NCBI RefSeq assembly: GCF_000211815.1 | Contig: NZ_GL890820.1 | Location: forward strand, 87,978 to 119,630 | DNA from: Moorena producens 3L | Lineage (GTDB): Bacteria; Cyanobacteriota; Cyanobacteriia; Cyanobacteriales; Coleofasciculaceae | Direction of reading: 5' to 3' | Length of the DNA stretch: 31,653 nucleotides | Shown: one piece after another, positions 7,713-15,346 of the stretch | Numbering within the stretch: position 1 is the first letter of the stretch | How the letters are laid out: each line of letters begins with the position of its first letter | The notes under the pieces: generated by a model | Seen by the model: only the letters and a program-made list of their open reading frames with translations | Told to the model about the DNA's origin: nothing | The model's database searches: none | Made by a program: the position numbers and the translations under genes

Positions 7713-8147
7713 ATGACCACTAAAGACGACTTTAAACAACAAATCAAGGCAGGTAACATTAGGGATGCCCTGACCCTATCCCTAGGTGAAGCAGTGGAGT
7801 TAGAAATTACGACTTGGGTCTCCTCATCTAGCCCAGCTCCTCATTCCTCAGCTGAGTTAGACCAACCAAGCTCTGATTGCCAAATGCGTAGTCGCATGAA
7901 TATTGTTGATGGTGAAATCAACAACCAAGTTGGTTCAGAGTTTATGGGCAATGGGCCTTACACTGAACTGAAGCAATTTCACCTACAGCAGGTACAACAA
8001 GGACGCCAGACTATTCAGCAAAATTTGGAAAATTTGCAACAACTGTTTACTGTTCTGAGTACTACCATGGGTCGGCTACCCCAAGGGTCTGACCTAGGTA
8101 CTGATAGTAGCTCTAGTCTATCTGCCAAAAAAGGGAATAGGGAATAG
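7713..8147 (+). CDS. Short paralogue of the downstream acidic protein (unrecognised family)
   Basis: The 144-residue product is clearly homologous to residues 1-115 of the protein encoded at 8877-10964. Shared patterns are DDF-Q--K-GNI-(D/E)AL-L-L-EAV-L-ITTWV at residues 5-36, then a conserved INGxIxNxVGxxFxGNGxYxELxQFH core near residues 68-90, then an amphipathic helix QQGRQTIQQNLENLQQLFTVL. There is no signal peptide or membrane segment, so it is probably cytosolic. A conserved single domain of about 105 residues is thus duplicated in tandem. The last residues (GNRE) and the stop are encoded by the start of a GGGAATA heptamer array, so the original 3' end may have been replaced. I do not recognise the family. 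Confidence 0.75.
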   Translation: MTTKDDFKQQIKAGNIRDALTLSLGEAVELEITTWVSSSSPAPHSSAELDQPSSDCQMRSRMNIVDGEINNQVGSEFMGNGPYTELKQFHLQQVQQGRQTIQQNLENLQQLFTVLSTTMGRLPQGSDLGTDSSSSLSAKKGNRE

Positions 8148-8168
8148 GGAATAGGGAATAGGGAATAG
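8133..8168. repeat. Heptamer array (GGGAATA)n overlapping the 3' end of a gene
   Basis: About five tandem 7-bp units start within the last codons of the gene at 7713-8147, whose TAG stop is formed by the repeat. Confidence 0.9.
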
Positions 8169-8876
8169 GAAAAAAATCCTGTGTACCTCATTGCTATCAG
8201 AACCGCTATAACGATTACGCTGCTTTATTAACGCACCCTACAGATAGCGACAGATAGCATATAGAATGCCAACCATGCGATCGCAAAACCCTGGTAACGA
8301 CCGTAACAAGCCAAGTGACTACCAATACCACAGTTTAAGCCTGCGTGGTAATGAGACCAACCCTTTAGCCACGGTCATAAATGCAGAAATTCAGGCATAA
8401 TTTAGTTATTCTTACTGTTAAACAGACCTACTATCGTCAGGGAATAACAACTGCTAAAGGTAATTGATTCAAAGGCGCGCATTGCTTTGGCTTGGCATGC
8501 CACGCAAAACCTATTAATTATACCACAAACATACCAGCAAGCCTAACCCAGTAAGCCTAAGATTGAATCAATGTATTGAGGTGATCTGCTACTTCGGCGA
8601 CAGGCAAAGTGTTCAGCAGTAATGGCCACTGCTAGGTTGCTTAACTGGTTGTGGTCTGATATAAATTTAACCTAAAGAATTTAAATAACCAAGTGTTTGT
8701 TGACGGTTGACGGTTGGGTCTTCACAGTCACTGAGAAACTTTCAACAAAAGCTATATCCTTTAAAGAATCCTACCACTATAACCCAAGGGTGGACGTGGG
8801 AATATCAAAAACTATTTATTATTAGTCAATCTAAACTAAATTACAAAACTACCCTAATAAGCGCGAGTATATTATT
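8169..8876. other. Intergenic region, 700 bases, nothing recognised
   Basis: No credible gene or RNA is visible. It has a HIP1 site at 8277-8284 and an AT-rich stretch before 8877 that may carry the promoter of the next gene. A plus-strand open frame at 8707-8943 overlaps the next gene in another frame and is not supported. Confidence 0.5.
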
Positions 8877-10964
8877 ATGGCTCCTAGCGATGACTTCAGA
8901 CAATACCTTAAGACAGGGAATATTAAAGAGGCTCTTGTCCTAGCCCTGAGCGAAGCAGTTGATTTGAAAATTACCACCTGGGTAGCTGACACCAATACGG
9001 ATTTAGATGCAGCCCAGGCAAAACCTGGTCATCGTATGTGTACCCGCATTGATACTATTAACGGTGCCATCGATAATGAAGTAGGAGACCAGTTTATCGG
9101 CAATGGTCGCTATAGAGAACTGCGGCAATTTCACAATGATCAGGTGGCTCAAGGCAATCAAATTATTCAGAGCAACCTCAAGAGTCTGCATAAGCTCTTT
9201 GAGGTTCTACTCACTCTAGGTTACCCAACTAGCACTACTGGGGTTATAGAGCCTGAATCCCCTAGGGGCGAAACCCATTTATTACCAAGCATAGAACCGG
9301 TAACTGAAACTAGAGTAGCCATAGAGTCAGTCGAGTCAGTCGAGTCACAGACAGAGCATCGTGTCGATACAGTTACTAAAGCGGTTTTGGGGACTGGATT
9401 GGCAGCAGCAGCAGTTGCGTCTGCCTCGGAGTTAGTAGCAGAAACTCCCCCAGCCGAAGTCGAACCGACTCAGGCAGCACCAGAGACACCTCCAACCATC
9501 TCTGCTGACCTTGAGTCTGTAACAACTCCTACCCCAGGGAAACTTGATGATTCATTGATGAATCCCTACACCGTAACTGAGCCAATCATAAAACCTGGAT
9601 TGGTCGATGAAGTAGTCGATGAAGTAGTTTCTGACGCTGGTTTGTTTCCAGAGATTACTGAGAGTAATGAATTGCCAGAAACTACTGAATTGGAGGAGGA
9701 AGAAGCAATAGCAAACTTCCTACAGGATAGGTGGTCAGAAAGTGAGTCAGTCTTGGTACCTCCACCCCCCATTGAAGAGGAAACAGACATTAGTCCTGAC
9801 TTGCTACCAGATACGGCTCCAGAAGTGGAGTCAGTCTTGGTAACTCCACCCCCCATTGACGAAGAAACAGAGATTATTCCTGACTTCCTACCGGATACGG
9901 CACCAGAACTGGAGTCAATCTTGGTACCTCCACCCCCAGTTCCAGAAGAAACCCAGGCTAGTCCCGACTCTTTCCTAGAAACTGAGCCGGAATTGCTAGA
10001 AGTCCCCTCAGCCGAACTGGAATCCTCACTGATGCCATCCACAGATAGCACCCAGGCATTAGAAGCGGAAACTGAACAGGACGATTGGGATGACTCGATG
10101 TGGGAATTACTGGAATCTGTGCCTGATCAGGAGCTAAGTGACCAAGACGTTTCAGATGCAGAAATTGATCAACAATGGCAGGAATTCGTTGAAGAACAAT
10201 CGGAACCTGCTGATTTAAAGCCATCCGATGCAGTGGATAATCAAAATTGGGAACTCCTGACATTAGAAGATTTGGAGTCAACACCATTATCACCAGAACC
10301 CACAACTGAGGCTTCAAACCATGAATTAGAAGAGGAATGGGGTGATTTGTTTGAAGAAGACACACAACAGATTGATGCAGAAACTAACATCCTTAGCCTA
10401 GAATCATTGGAGCTAGAAGAAAATGAGGATTGGGATGATTGGATGTTGGAACAACCGCAGGAGTCATCACTAGAATTGACCACTCCTGAGATAGATTCAT
10501 TGGATGTCTCTGAGGATAATGAGTGGGATACATTAACGAAAAACGCTAATCCGTTCACTGCACCAAGCAATCTCAATGGATCAGCAACAGATTTAGAACT
10601 TGATGAAGACTGGGATGATTTCCCAACTGATGAACTGGAATCTTATCCATCTCTAGGAAATAGCTTGGATCTATCGGCACCTTCGGAAGATCCAGATACT
10701 TCAGAACTGACCAATGACCTAACTGATGACCTAACTGATAACCATAAAGTTAATCAGGATGAATCTCAAGAGTTAGATCCGTTTCTAGAAATCTCTGAGA
10801 TCACCGATCAATCAGAGAAAGCATCTGAGGACCTCATGGAAGATTTGTTTGACTTTCCTGTGGCACAACAGACTGAATCTGAGCCCATAAAACTTGATGA
10901 TGATAATTGGCCTAGCCTAGAAGAGTCACTATTTATTAAAAAACCACGTAAAAAAGAGGATTAA
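8877..10964 (+). CDS. Large acidic, Trp-motif-rich protein with conserved N-terminal domain (unrecognised)
   Basis: The 695-residue product has an N-terminal domain (1-115) homologous to the neighbour at 7713-8147, then about 570 residues of very acidic, Pro/Glu/Ser/Thr-rich sequence that is probably disordered. That tail holds a near-perfect repeat of about 28 residues (three copies, about 285-370: ESVLVPPPPIEEET..., each with P-P-P and PDTAPE). Farther on are at least six acidic-Trp boxes: DDWDDSMWELLE, EEEWGDLFEED, NEDWDDWMLEQ, DNEWDTL, DEDWDDFPTDELE and DDNWPSLEE. Such spaced boxes look like repeated docking motifs. The last residues, KKPRKKED, are basic. There is no signal peptide. The ATG has no clear Shine-Dalgarno sequence. 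I do not recognise the family; a scaffold or regulator role is inference only. Confidence 0.8.
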   Translation: MAPSDDFRQYLKTGNIKEALVLALSEAVDLKITTWVADTNTDLDAAQAKPGHRMCTRIDTINGAIDNEVGDQFIGNGRYRELRQFHNDQVAQGNQIIQSNLKSLHKLFEVLLTLGYPTSTTGVIEPESPRGETHLLPSIEPVTETRVAIESVESVESQTEHRVDTVTKAVLGTGLAAAAVASASELVAETPPAEVEPTQAAPETPPTISADLESVTTPTPGKLDDSLMNPYTVTEPIIKPGLVDEVVDEVVSDAGLFPEITESNELPETTELEEEEAIANFLQDRWSESESVLVPPPPIEEETDISPDLLPDTAPEVESVLVTPPPIDEETEIIPDFLPDTAPELESILVPPPPVPEETQASPDSFLETEPELLEVPSAELESSLMPSTDSTQALEAETEQDDWDDSMWELLESVPDQELSDQDVSDAEIDQQWQEFVEEQSEPADLKPSDAVDNQNWELLTLEDLESTPLSPEPTTEASNHELEEEWGDLFEEDTQQIDAETNILSLESLELEENEDWDDWMLEQPQESSLELTTPEIDSLDVSEDNEWDTLTKNANPFTAPSNLNGSATDLELDEDWDDFPTDELESYPSLGNSLDLSAPSEDPDTSELTNDLTDDLTDNHKVNQDESQELDPFLEISEITDQSEKASEDLMEDLFDFPVAQQTESEPIKLDDDNWPSLEESLFIKKPRKKED

Positions 10965-11380
10965 TCTGGGGGTAATTAGCTTTTTCTGGCGCTAAAGGAT
11001 AAGCAGTAAGCTTTACATCATACTCTTAAGTGTGATCTACAGACTGCCCTAGGTCGATTTTGATTCCATGGAGGAGTCGAAATCGATAATTCGTAAGCAT
11101 TCAGCTATCAGCTATCAGCTATCAGCTATCAGCTATCAGCTATCAGCTATCAGCTATCAGCTATCAGCTATCAGCTATCAGCTATCAGCTAATCAGCTAT
11201 CAGCTTATGGCTTATGGCTTATGGCTTATGGCTTATGGCTTATGGCTTATGGCTTATGGCCACACTACTGTTCGCGTAGCGAATGGCTGACGGCTGACGG
11301 CTGACGGCTGACTGCTGAATGCTTACGATAATTCTTCCACTTATATCCACTTATATTAGGGTAGTTACTATACAATTACG
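10965..11380. other. Intergenic region holding an inverted-repeat-bounded heptamer array
   Basis: The region is dominated by the array at 11092-11327. The open frame at 11068-11304 translates the heptamers (ISYQLSA repeated) and is not a gene. Confidence 0.8.
11092..11327. repeat. Three successive heptamer arrays bounded by 14-bp inverted repeats
   Basis: CGTAAGCATTCAGC at 11092-11105 is the exact inverse complement of 11314-11327. Between them lie (CAGCTAT)n at about 11101-11205, (GGCTTAT)n at about 11205-11260, and (GGCTGAC)n at about 11284-11313. The unit length is always 7 bp while the sequence changes. A TTCGCGTAGCGAA palindrome sits at about 11270-11282. The bounded structure suggests one insertable unit rather than chance slippage. 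Confidence 0.88.
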
Positions 11381-12271
11381 ATGGCCGTGACCAAGACCAG
11401 AAACCGTAAGCAACCAGCAACTACTGATGCAACATCACCTTTCAAACGAGGTGCCCTTGACCTTGGCGAATTAAATTCGCCACGGGTCGCACCTGATGTT
11501 ACCTCTAGATTAGGTCAAACCCTTGATGAATTTTATGGCTCTTTGGGGGATGTCTTGATTGACATCACAGCTTTAGAAGTTAACACCATGGTAGTGGAGG
11601 AAATTAAGGGAGATAAGTTCATCCCCTGGGAAACTTACCGGGATATTTACCCGATCTCAGCAGACTATCTAGAGCAACAGGGAATTCATCAGTCTTTACG
11701 CGATCGCTACCTTGAGTTACGTAAAACCTTAGAACTAGAGTACACCGTGCTTCTGAGTGATCCCCATTCACCCTTGTATGATCCCACTGTTCTAGAGCAG
11801 GCTAGAGGAGGCCAAGAAATCCTCACCGACCCAACAGTAGAATTGCACCAAATTAACACCCGACTACCAAACCCTACTAAAACCAGCAGTTCAGAAGAAA
11901 TGCTTCAAGCGCAACAGATTCTTAAGAACAATCGTTTCTTGCGTTGTTTGCGTAAGCTCAGTGAACTAAAAGCAGCACTGGATAGTCGGAATCAGGCATT
12001 GCTAAAAACTAATTCACAGCAACGGGCAAATGTCAAGTCAATCAATGATTTAATTTGCGCCCAAACTGTGATTCAACTAGATGGTGATGTGATCAACCGC
12101 TATGCTCAGGAAATTGTTAACCATCCTGATCGAGATTTGATTCTACACATCCATAAGCAAGGAGTCACTGCTAGTCAACAGCAGTGGAGAGGATTGCTAG
12201 AGTTTATTTTGGGTTTGGTACAGGGGTCAGTGAGATGGGGTAATGGTGACGGTTTACCTTGGCGCAATTGA
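11381..12271 (+). CDS. Conserved-looking cyanobacterial protein of unknown function
   Basis: The 296-residue soluble product has no signal peptide. Residues 1-40 are basic and low in structure, and residues 24-38 (GALDLGELNSPRVAP) are encoded by a small palindromic repeat that also occurs in intergenic DNA. The main part begins with LGQTLDEFYGSLGDVLIDITALEVNTMVVEEI and YRDIYPISADYL. The C-terminal part (about 205-290) is predicted helical, with INRYAQEIVNHPDRDLILHIHKQG and a hydrophobic LLEFILGLVQGSVRW. I do not recognise a family or catalytic motif. The gene stands alone; pyrB lies convergent 20 bases downstream. Confidence 0.7.
   Translation: MAVTKTRNRKQPATTDATSPFKRGALDLGELNSPRVAPDVTSRLGQTLDEFYGSLGDVLIDITALEVNTMVVEEIKGDKFIPWETYRDIYPISADYLEQQGIHQSLRDRYLELRKTLELEYTVLLSDPHSPLYDPTVLEQARGGQEILTDPTVELHQINTRLPNPTKTSSSEEMLQAQQILKNNRFLRCLRKLSELKAALDSRNQALLKTNSQQRANVKSINDLICAQTVIQLDGDVINRYAQEIVNHPDRDLILHIHKQGVTASQQQWRGLLEFILGLVQGSVRWGNGDGLPWRN
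11450..11493. repeat. Palindromic element B inside a coding region
   Basis: The 44-bp imperfect palindrome runs from GGTGC at 11450 to GCACC at 11493 and contains the centre GGCGAATTAAATTCGCC. The right arm, ACGGGTCGCACCT with AAATTCGCC before it, is identical to that of the copy at 14998-15038. It lies in frame within codons 24-38 of the gene at 11381. Confidence 0.85.
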
Positions 12272-12291
12272 TGTACTCAGGGTATGAGCTG

Positions 12292-13443
12292 TCACAACTT
12301 ACCACTACCGATTAAGTAAAGCAGCGCCATCCTAACCGCAACTCCACTAGTCACCTGTTGAGGAATTAAGCTAATCTCGGGATCATCCATCAGCTCAGAA
12401 CTAATTTCAACCCCTCGGTTAACTGGACCAGGGTGGAGAATGTGAACATTGGGTTGGCAAAGTTGGAGGCGCTCCCGGGTAATCCCATAACGCTGATGAT
12501 ATTCTCTCAAACTAGGCAACAAATGACTCGTCATACGTTCTTTTTGCAGCCGCAAGGTCATGACAAAGTCAGCATCTTTTAGTGCTGGTTCAATGTCCCA
12601 GTGAATATAGAGCTTAGGATGACTAATTGGTAACTGTTGCGTAGACGTAAGGGAATGGCTGGCTTGACTTGTGATCGGTACCGTTGTTTTTAAAATCACA
12701 GGGGTTTCGGTGTACTGCCTCTGGTGACCAAGGCTAGACTTAGCCCATAACTCTTGCTGTTGCTTTTCCCTAGGTTGTTGGAGACGAGTACTACTGTATT
12801 CAGCAAATAATTGCGGAAGTAGGGTAGGTGGTCCAGCCAGATGAACCTCTGCACCTGTCGCCAGGAGACTCCAGATATTGGAACGGGCAACTCGTGAGTG
12901 CAAAATATCTCCAACAATGGTAACTTTTTTTCCAGCAAGCAGTTCTATGCGGGGATTGTCCCAGTCTAAGCAAGAACAAATTGTAAACAAATCCAGCAAT
13001 CCTTGAGAAGGATGTTCATGTTGACCATCACCAGCGTTAAGTACACTTACCTGGACACCGAGTCGATTCATCTCAGTAGCAATAATTTGAGGAACTCCCG
13101 CCTGCCGATGGCGAATCACCATCATATTAGTTCCCATTGCCAGGTAAGTCTTTGCTGTATCAAGAATCGTTTCGCCCTTGCTTAAGGAAGACGTTCCTGG
13201 TGCAAAGTTTAGGATATCAGCAGAAAGACGCTTAGCCGCTAGTTCAAAACTGCTACGAGTACGGGTTGATGGTTCAAAAAACAAATTCGCAACCACGTGA
13301 CCCTGTAGTGCAGGTACCTTTTTGGTGCGTCGGGACAGTACTTCCCGAAAACTAGAGGCAGTTTGTAAAACTGTATTGTATTCATCTGGCGTAAAATCAG
13401 CCAGGGCAAGAATATGGCGGCGAGTCCAGGTGGCATTTGCCAT
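12292..13443 (-). CDS. pyrB: Aspartate carbamoyltransferase catalytic subunit with an internal extra segment
   Basis: The enzyme joins carbamoyl phosphate and L-aspartate in pyrimidine synthesis (cytosol). The carbamoyl-phosphate motif FFEPSTRTRSSFE is at about residues 55-67, HPSQGLLDLFTI follows near 145, and the C-terminal HPGPVNRGVEIS closes the active site. I chose the ATG at 13443; a TTG four codons upstream is less likely. The product is 383 residues, against about 330-345 in the family. The surplus lies between LLPQLFAEY and WDIEPALKDADF in the aspartate-binding half: about 45 Gln/Ser/Thr-rich residues (RLQQPREKQQQELW... to ...QQLPISHPKLY) with no counterpart in the family as I know it. 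The frame is intact. An IS605-type element ends about 40 bases upstream. Confidence 0.93.
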   Translation of the reverse strand: MANATWTRRHILALADFTPDEYNTVLQTASSFREVLSRRTKKVPALQGHVVANLFFEPSTRTRSSFELAAKRLSADILNFAPGTSSLSKGETILDTAKTYLAMGTNMMVIRHRQAGVPQIIATEMNRLGVQVSVLNAGDGQHEHPSQGLLDLFTICSCLDWDNPRIELLAGKKVTIVGDILHSRVARSNIWSLLATGAEVHLAGPPTLLPQLFAEYSSTRLQQPREKQQQELWAKSSLGHQRQYTETPVILKTTVPITSQASHSLTSTQQLPISHPKLYIHWDIEPALKDADFVMTLRLQKERMTSHLLPSLREYHQRYGITRERLQLCQPNVHILHPGPVNRGVEISSELMDDPEISLIPQQVTSGVAVRMALLYLIGSGKL

Positions 13444-13492
13444 ATAAGTCGTCAAGCAATTAAATAACTTAGTTTTGCTGCTCGTGACAGCT

Positions 13493-13522
13493 CCTACACT
13501 GACCCGTTGGGTTCAGTGTAGG
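13493..13522 (-). repeat. Terminal hairpin of the tnpB element (likely omega-RNA 3' end)
   Basis: CCTACACTGA at 13493-13502 and TCAGTGTAGG at 13513-13522 are perfect inverted arms around a 10-base loop. The tnpB stop codon (13513-13515) lies inside the arm. In TnpB systems the 3' end of the gene and the right end encode the guide-RNA scaffold, and the flank beyond acts as guide. Confidence 0.75.
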
Positions 13523-14721
13523 CAACAAGCGCCAATCCGGCTATTGCTTAGGAGGCGCTGGGCTTTAAGAACGGACTGCCCTTCCGCTCTGTTTTTTATA
13601 TTTATCGCTGCATTATGGTCTCTATCAAGACTGCACCCGCAATGAGGACAATCGTGCCATCTGACATGCAGTTTTTTAGGAACTTTCCTCCCGCAATTGG
13701 AACAATTCTGTGAGGTGTTCTGAGCACTTACTGGAATAGCCAACAAGCCAGCATTCAAGGCTTTGCTTGTCAGTATCGCCAGGAAGCTTGACCACCCAGC
13801 ATCCAACACAGATTTAGCCAATCGGGATTTAGCCATCCCCTTAACGTTTAGCTTTTCGTGGGCGATTACATCATACTTTGATAGCAAATAATTGGTTGTT
13901 TTAAAGTGGAAATCCTTCCGTTTATCTGCTACCTTTTTCTGCTGTTTTCCAAGTTGCTTGATAGCCTTAAGTCTGTTGTTACTTCCCTTCTGGCGTCGGG
14001 ATACTCGTTTCTGGATAACCTTTAACCGTTTTTGAGACTTCCGATAATACTGAGGAATATTAATGGTTTCCCCTTCAGAAGTAGTCAAAAACTCTTTGAG
14101 GCCAACATCAATACCAACTATTGAGTCAGGGTTAATATCAGGTTTGATCTCAGGAACTGTTTTATCTTCCAGAGATAAAACTAAATAGTAGCCATCACAT
14201 TTTTTGGTGATAGTTGCTGTTTTTATCTTGAATCCAGCAGGTATTGGGCGATGAAGGATGACTTTGAGCTTTCCTAGTTTTGGTAGGTTGATCAGATTAC
14301 CCTCCAAGCACCCCTCTTTCATTTGTGGATAAGTAAAAGTACGGTAGCGATGACGCTTTTTGAATCTAGGTCTCCCGCTCCGTTTCCCATTACTATCTCC
14401 TTTTATGAACCTATCAAAAGCCAATTTAACTCTTTTTACTACATCCTGAAGTACCTGAGAATGAACTGTTTTATACCAAGGATGAGTTTTTTTGAGGTTT
14501 GGGAGAGTTTTATTTTGACTAAAATAATCGGGATTATTTCTTAGATCGGGAAGATGGCAGACAAGGGGACAAGCATTGATAGAACAGCGATTTTGTTCAT
14601 ACCAGGAAAACCGGTCGGCCAAAAGGTAGTTATATTGAGCGCATAACATTGACAGCCAATTGTTTATCAATATTTTCTGTACTTTTGTCGGTTTAAATTT
14701 ATACTGATATGCTATTCTCAT
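13513..14721 (-). CDS. tnpB: TnpB, RNA-guided endonuclease of IS200/IS605-type element
   Basis: The product is 402 residues from the ATG at 14721 (406 if the ATG at 14733 is used). I prefer 14721 because AGGA lies about 11 bases upstream, related proteins start MRIAYQYKF, and this leaves the inverted repeat at 14726 outside the gene. Catalytic RuvC residues, numbered from 14733, are Asp209 (IVGIDVG), Glu293 (AHEKLNVKGM) and Asp372 (DRDHNAA). The zinc ribbon is Cys344, Cys347, Cys362 and Cys365. The N-terminal helix-turn-helix-like part and a basic middle are present. All key residues are kept, so the nuclease is probably active. TnpB cuts DNA under guidance by RNA from the element's right end and thereby keeps the element in place. 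It reads toward pyrB. Confidence 0.93.
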   Translation of the reverse strand: MRIAYQYKFKPTKVQKILINNWLSMLCAQYNYLLADRFSWYEQNRCSINACPLVCHLPDLRNNPDYFSQNKTLPNLKKTHPWYKTVHSQVLQDVVKRVKLAFDRFIKGDSNGKRSGRPRFKKRHRYRTFTYPQMKEGCLEGNLINLPKLGKLKVILHRPIPAGFKIKTATITKKCDGYYLVLSLEDKTVPEIKPDINPDSIVGIDVGLKEFLTTSEGETINIPQYYRKSQKRLKVIQKRVSRRQKGSNNRLKAIKQLGKQQKKVADKRKDFHFKTTNYLLSKYDVIAHEKLNVKGMAKSRLAKSVLDAGWSSFLAILTSKALNAGLLAIPVSAQNTSQNCSNCGRKVPKKLHVRWHDCPHCGCSLDRDHNAAINIKNRAEGQSVLKAQRLLSNSRIGACCLH

Positions 14722-14725
14722 GTTC

Positions 14726-14785
14726 GTTGTCATCCTACTTATCGACCGACTCTAATTATAATAAAGTGTATAAACTTATGACAAC
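14726..14785. promoter_or_regulatory. Divergent promoter region with an 8-bp inverted repeat (possible operator)
   Basis: GTTGTCAT at 14726-14733 and ATGACAAC at 14778-14785 are exact inverse complements placed symmetrically between tnpB and the divergent ribbon-helix-helix pseudogene, enclosing AT-rich DNA. Binding by the ribbon-helix-helix protein is inference. Confidence 0.4.
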
Positions 14786-14791
14786 CCAAAA

Positions 14792-14962
14792 ATGAAAGAC
14801 AAGAAACTGATAATCAGGATTACTGACTTCGAGAAAAGACAGTTACAGCAAGAAGCCGAACGACGTGGAATGACTTGATCTGAATTAGTAAGAAGCTTAA
14901 TAGCTCGCTTCCCTGTCCCGTGCATATCCTGTGCAAAATTCATCCCGGAGATGAAACCTTAG
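14792..14962 (+). pseudogene. Broken ribbon-helix-helix (CopG/Arc-like) small protein gene next to tnpB
   Basis: The ATG at 14792 opens MKDKKLIIRITDFEKRQLQQ, continuing EAERRGMT, then TGA (14876-14878), then in the same frame SELVRSLIARFP up to TAG at 14960. The pattern of a basic strand, a helix EKRQLQQEAERRG, a turn and a second helix SELVRSLI is that of a ribbon-helix-helix DNA-binding protein. The in-frame TGA falls at the turn and would leave only 28 residues. The 3' end runs into palindromic element A copy 3, which begins at 14945. It probably regulated, or shared a promoter with, tnpB. A sequencing error at the TGA is the main alternative. Confidence 0.6.
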
Positions 14963-15114
14963 AAGAGTGGAGCCTTATTCCACGAGTTTTAACCAAAGGT
15001 GCGCTTGACCCGTAATTAAATTCGCCACGGGTCGCACCTCTTTTATGCATAGCCTGCCAACTATAAAGGCGACCCTCTGATTGCGGTAACTTCTGACCAC
15101 ACTCATGGCGTAGC
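14945..15114. repeat. Palindromic element A, copy 3, with element B nested in its loop
   Basis: The outer flanks CCGGAGATGAAACCTT (left) and GCGGTAACTTCTGACCAC (right) are the inverse complements of the right and left flanks of copies 1 and 2. The arms GAGTGGAGCCTTA and TAAAGGCGACCCTC are in the same order as in copy 1. Within TTTTAACC...TTTTATGCATAGCC sits a copy of element B (14998-15038). Confidence 0.82.
14998..15038. repeat. Palindromic element B (41 bp), nested copy
   Basis: It runs from GGTGCG to CGCACC, with centre AATTAAATT and arms containing ACCCG and CGGGT. It is the same family as 11450-11493 and 28731-28777. Confidence 0.85.
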
Positions 15115-15346
15115 ATTGAGATGTGGGGCTTCTTTTACCGGACAGCTAACAGCTTTGAGAATTTCTGACACCCAGGAAACCCTAGATATCGATTAAGGTT
15201 AGCAGGTGGAGGTTTTACCAATTACTAATGACTAACGACAAAAAACAACAGACCATTTTAAAAGTGATTAACTGGACTTGATATAACACATCTATTTAAT
15301 TGAGGGGTATAACCCGTCATGCTAACTATTCAATAGTATGCTCTAC
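15115..15346. other. Intergenic region, nothing recognised
   Basis: AT-rich spacer downstream of the phospholipase D-like gene; no gene, strong hairpin or repeat was seen. Confidence 0.5.

Larger units (their letters stand above)
13484..14791 (-). mobile_element. IS200/IS605-type element with tnpB only (approximate ends)
   Basis: The unit contains tnpB and, 3' of it, a strong terminal hairpin (13493-13522) followed on the minus strand by TGTCAC (13489-13484), a plausible right end. The left end is uncertain: it is either in the AT-rich region before 14791 or beyond the broken ribbon-helix-helix gene at 14792-14962. No tnpA (Y1 transposase) is present, so transposition would need a transposase in trans. 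Confidence 0.6.

Noticed and set aside
9566..10576. Several minus-strand open frames rich in Ser/Gly
   Set aside because: They are mirror frames of the acidic Glu/Asp/Ser/Pro-rich protein on the plus strand.
11068..11304. Plus-strand open frame of 78 codons
   Set aside because: It only translates heptamer repeats (ISYQLSA, YGLWLMA) and has no gene-like features.
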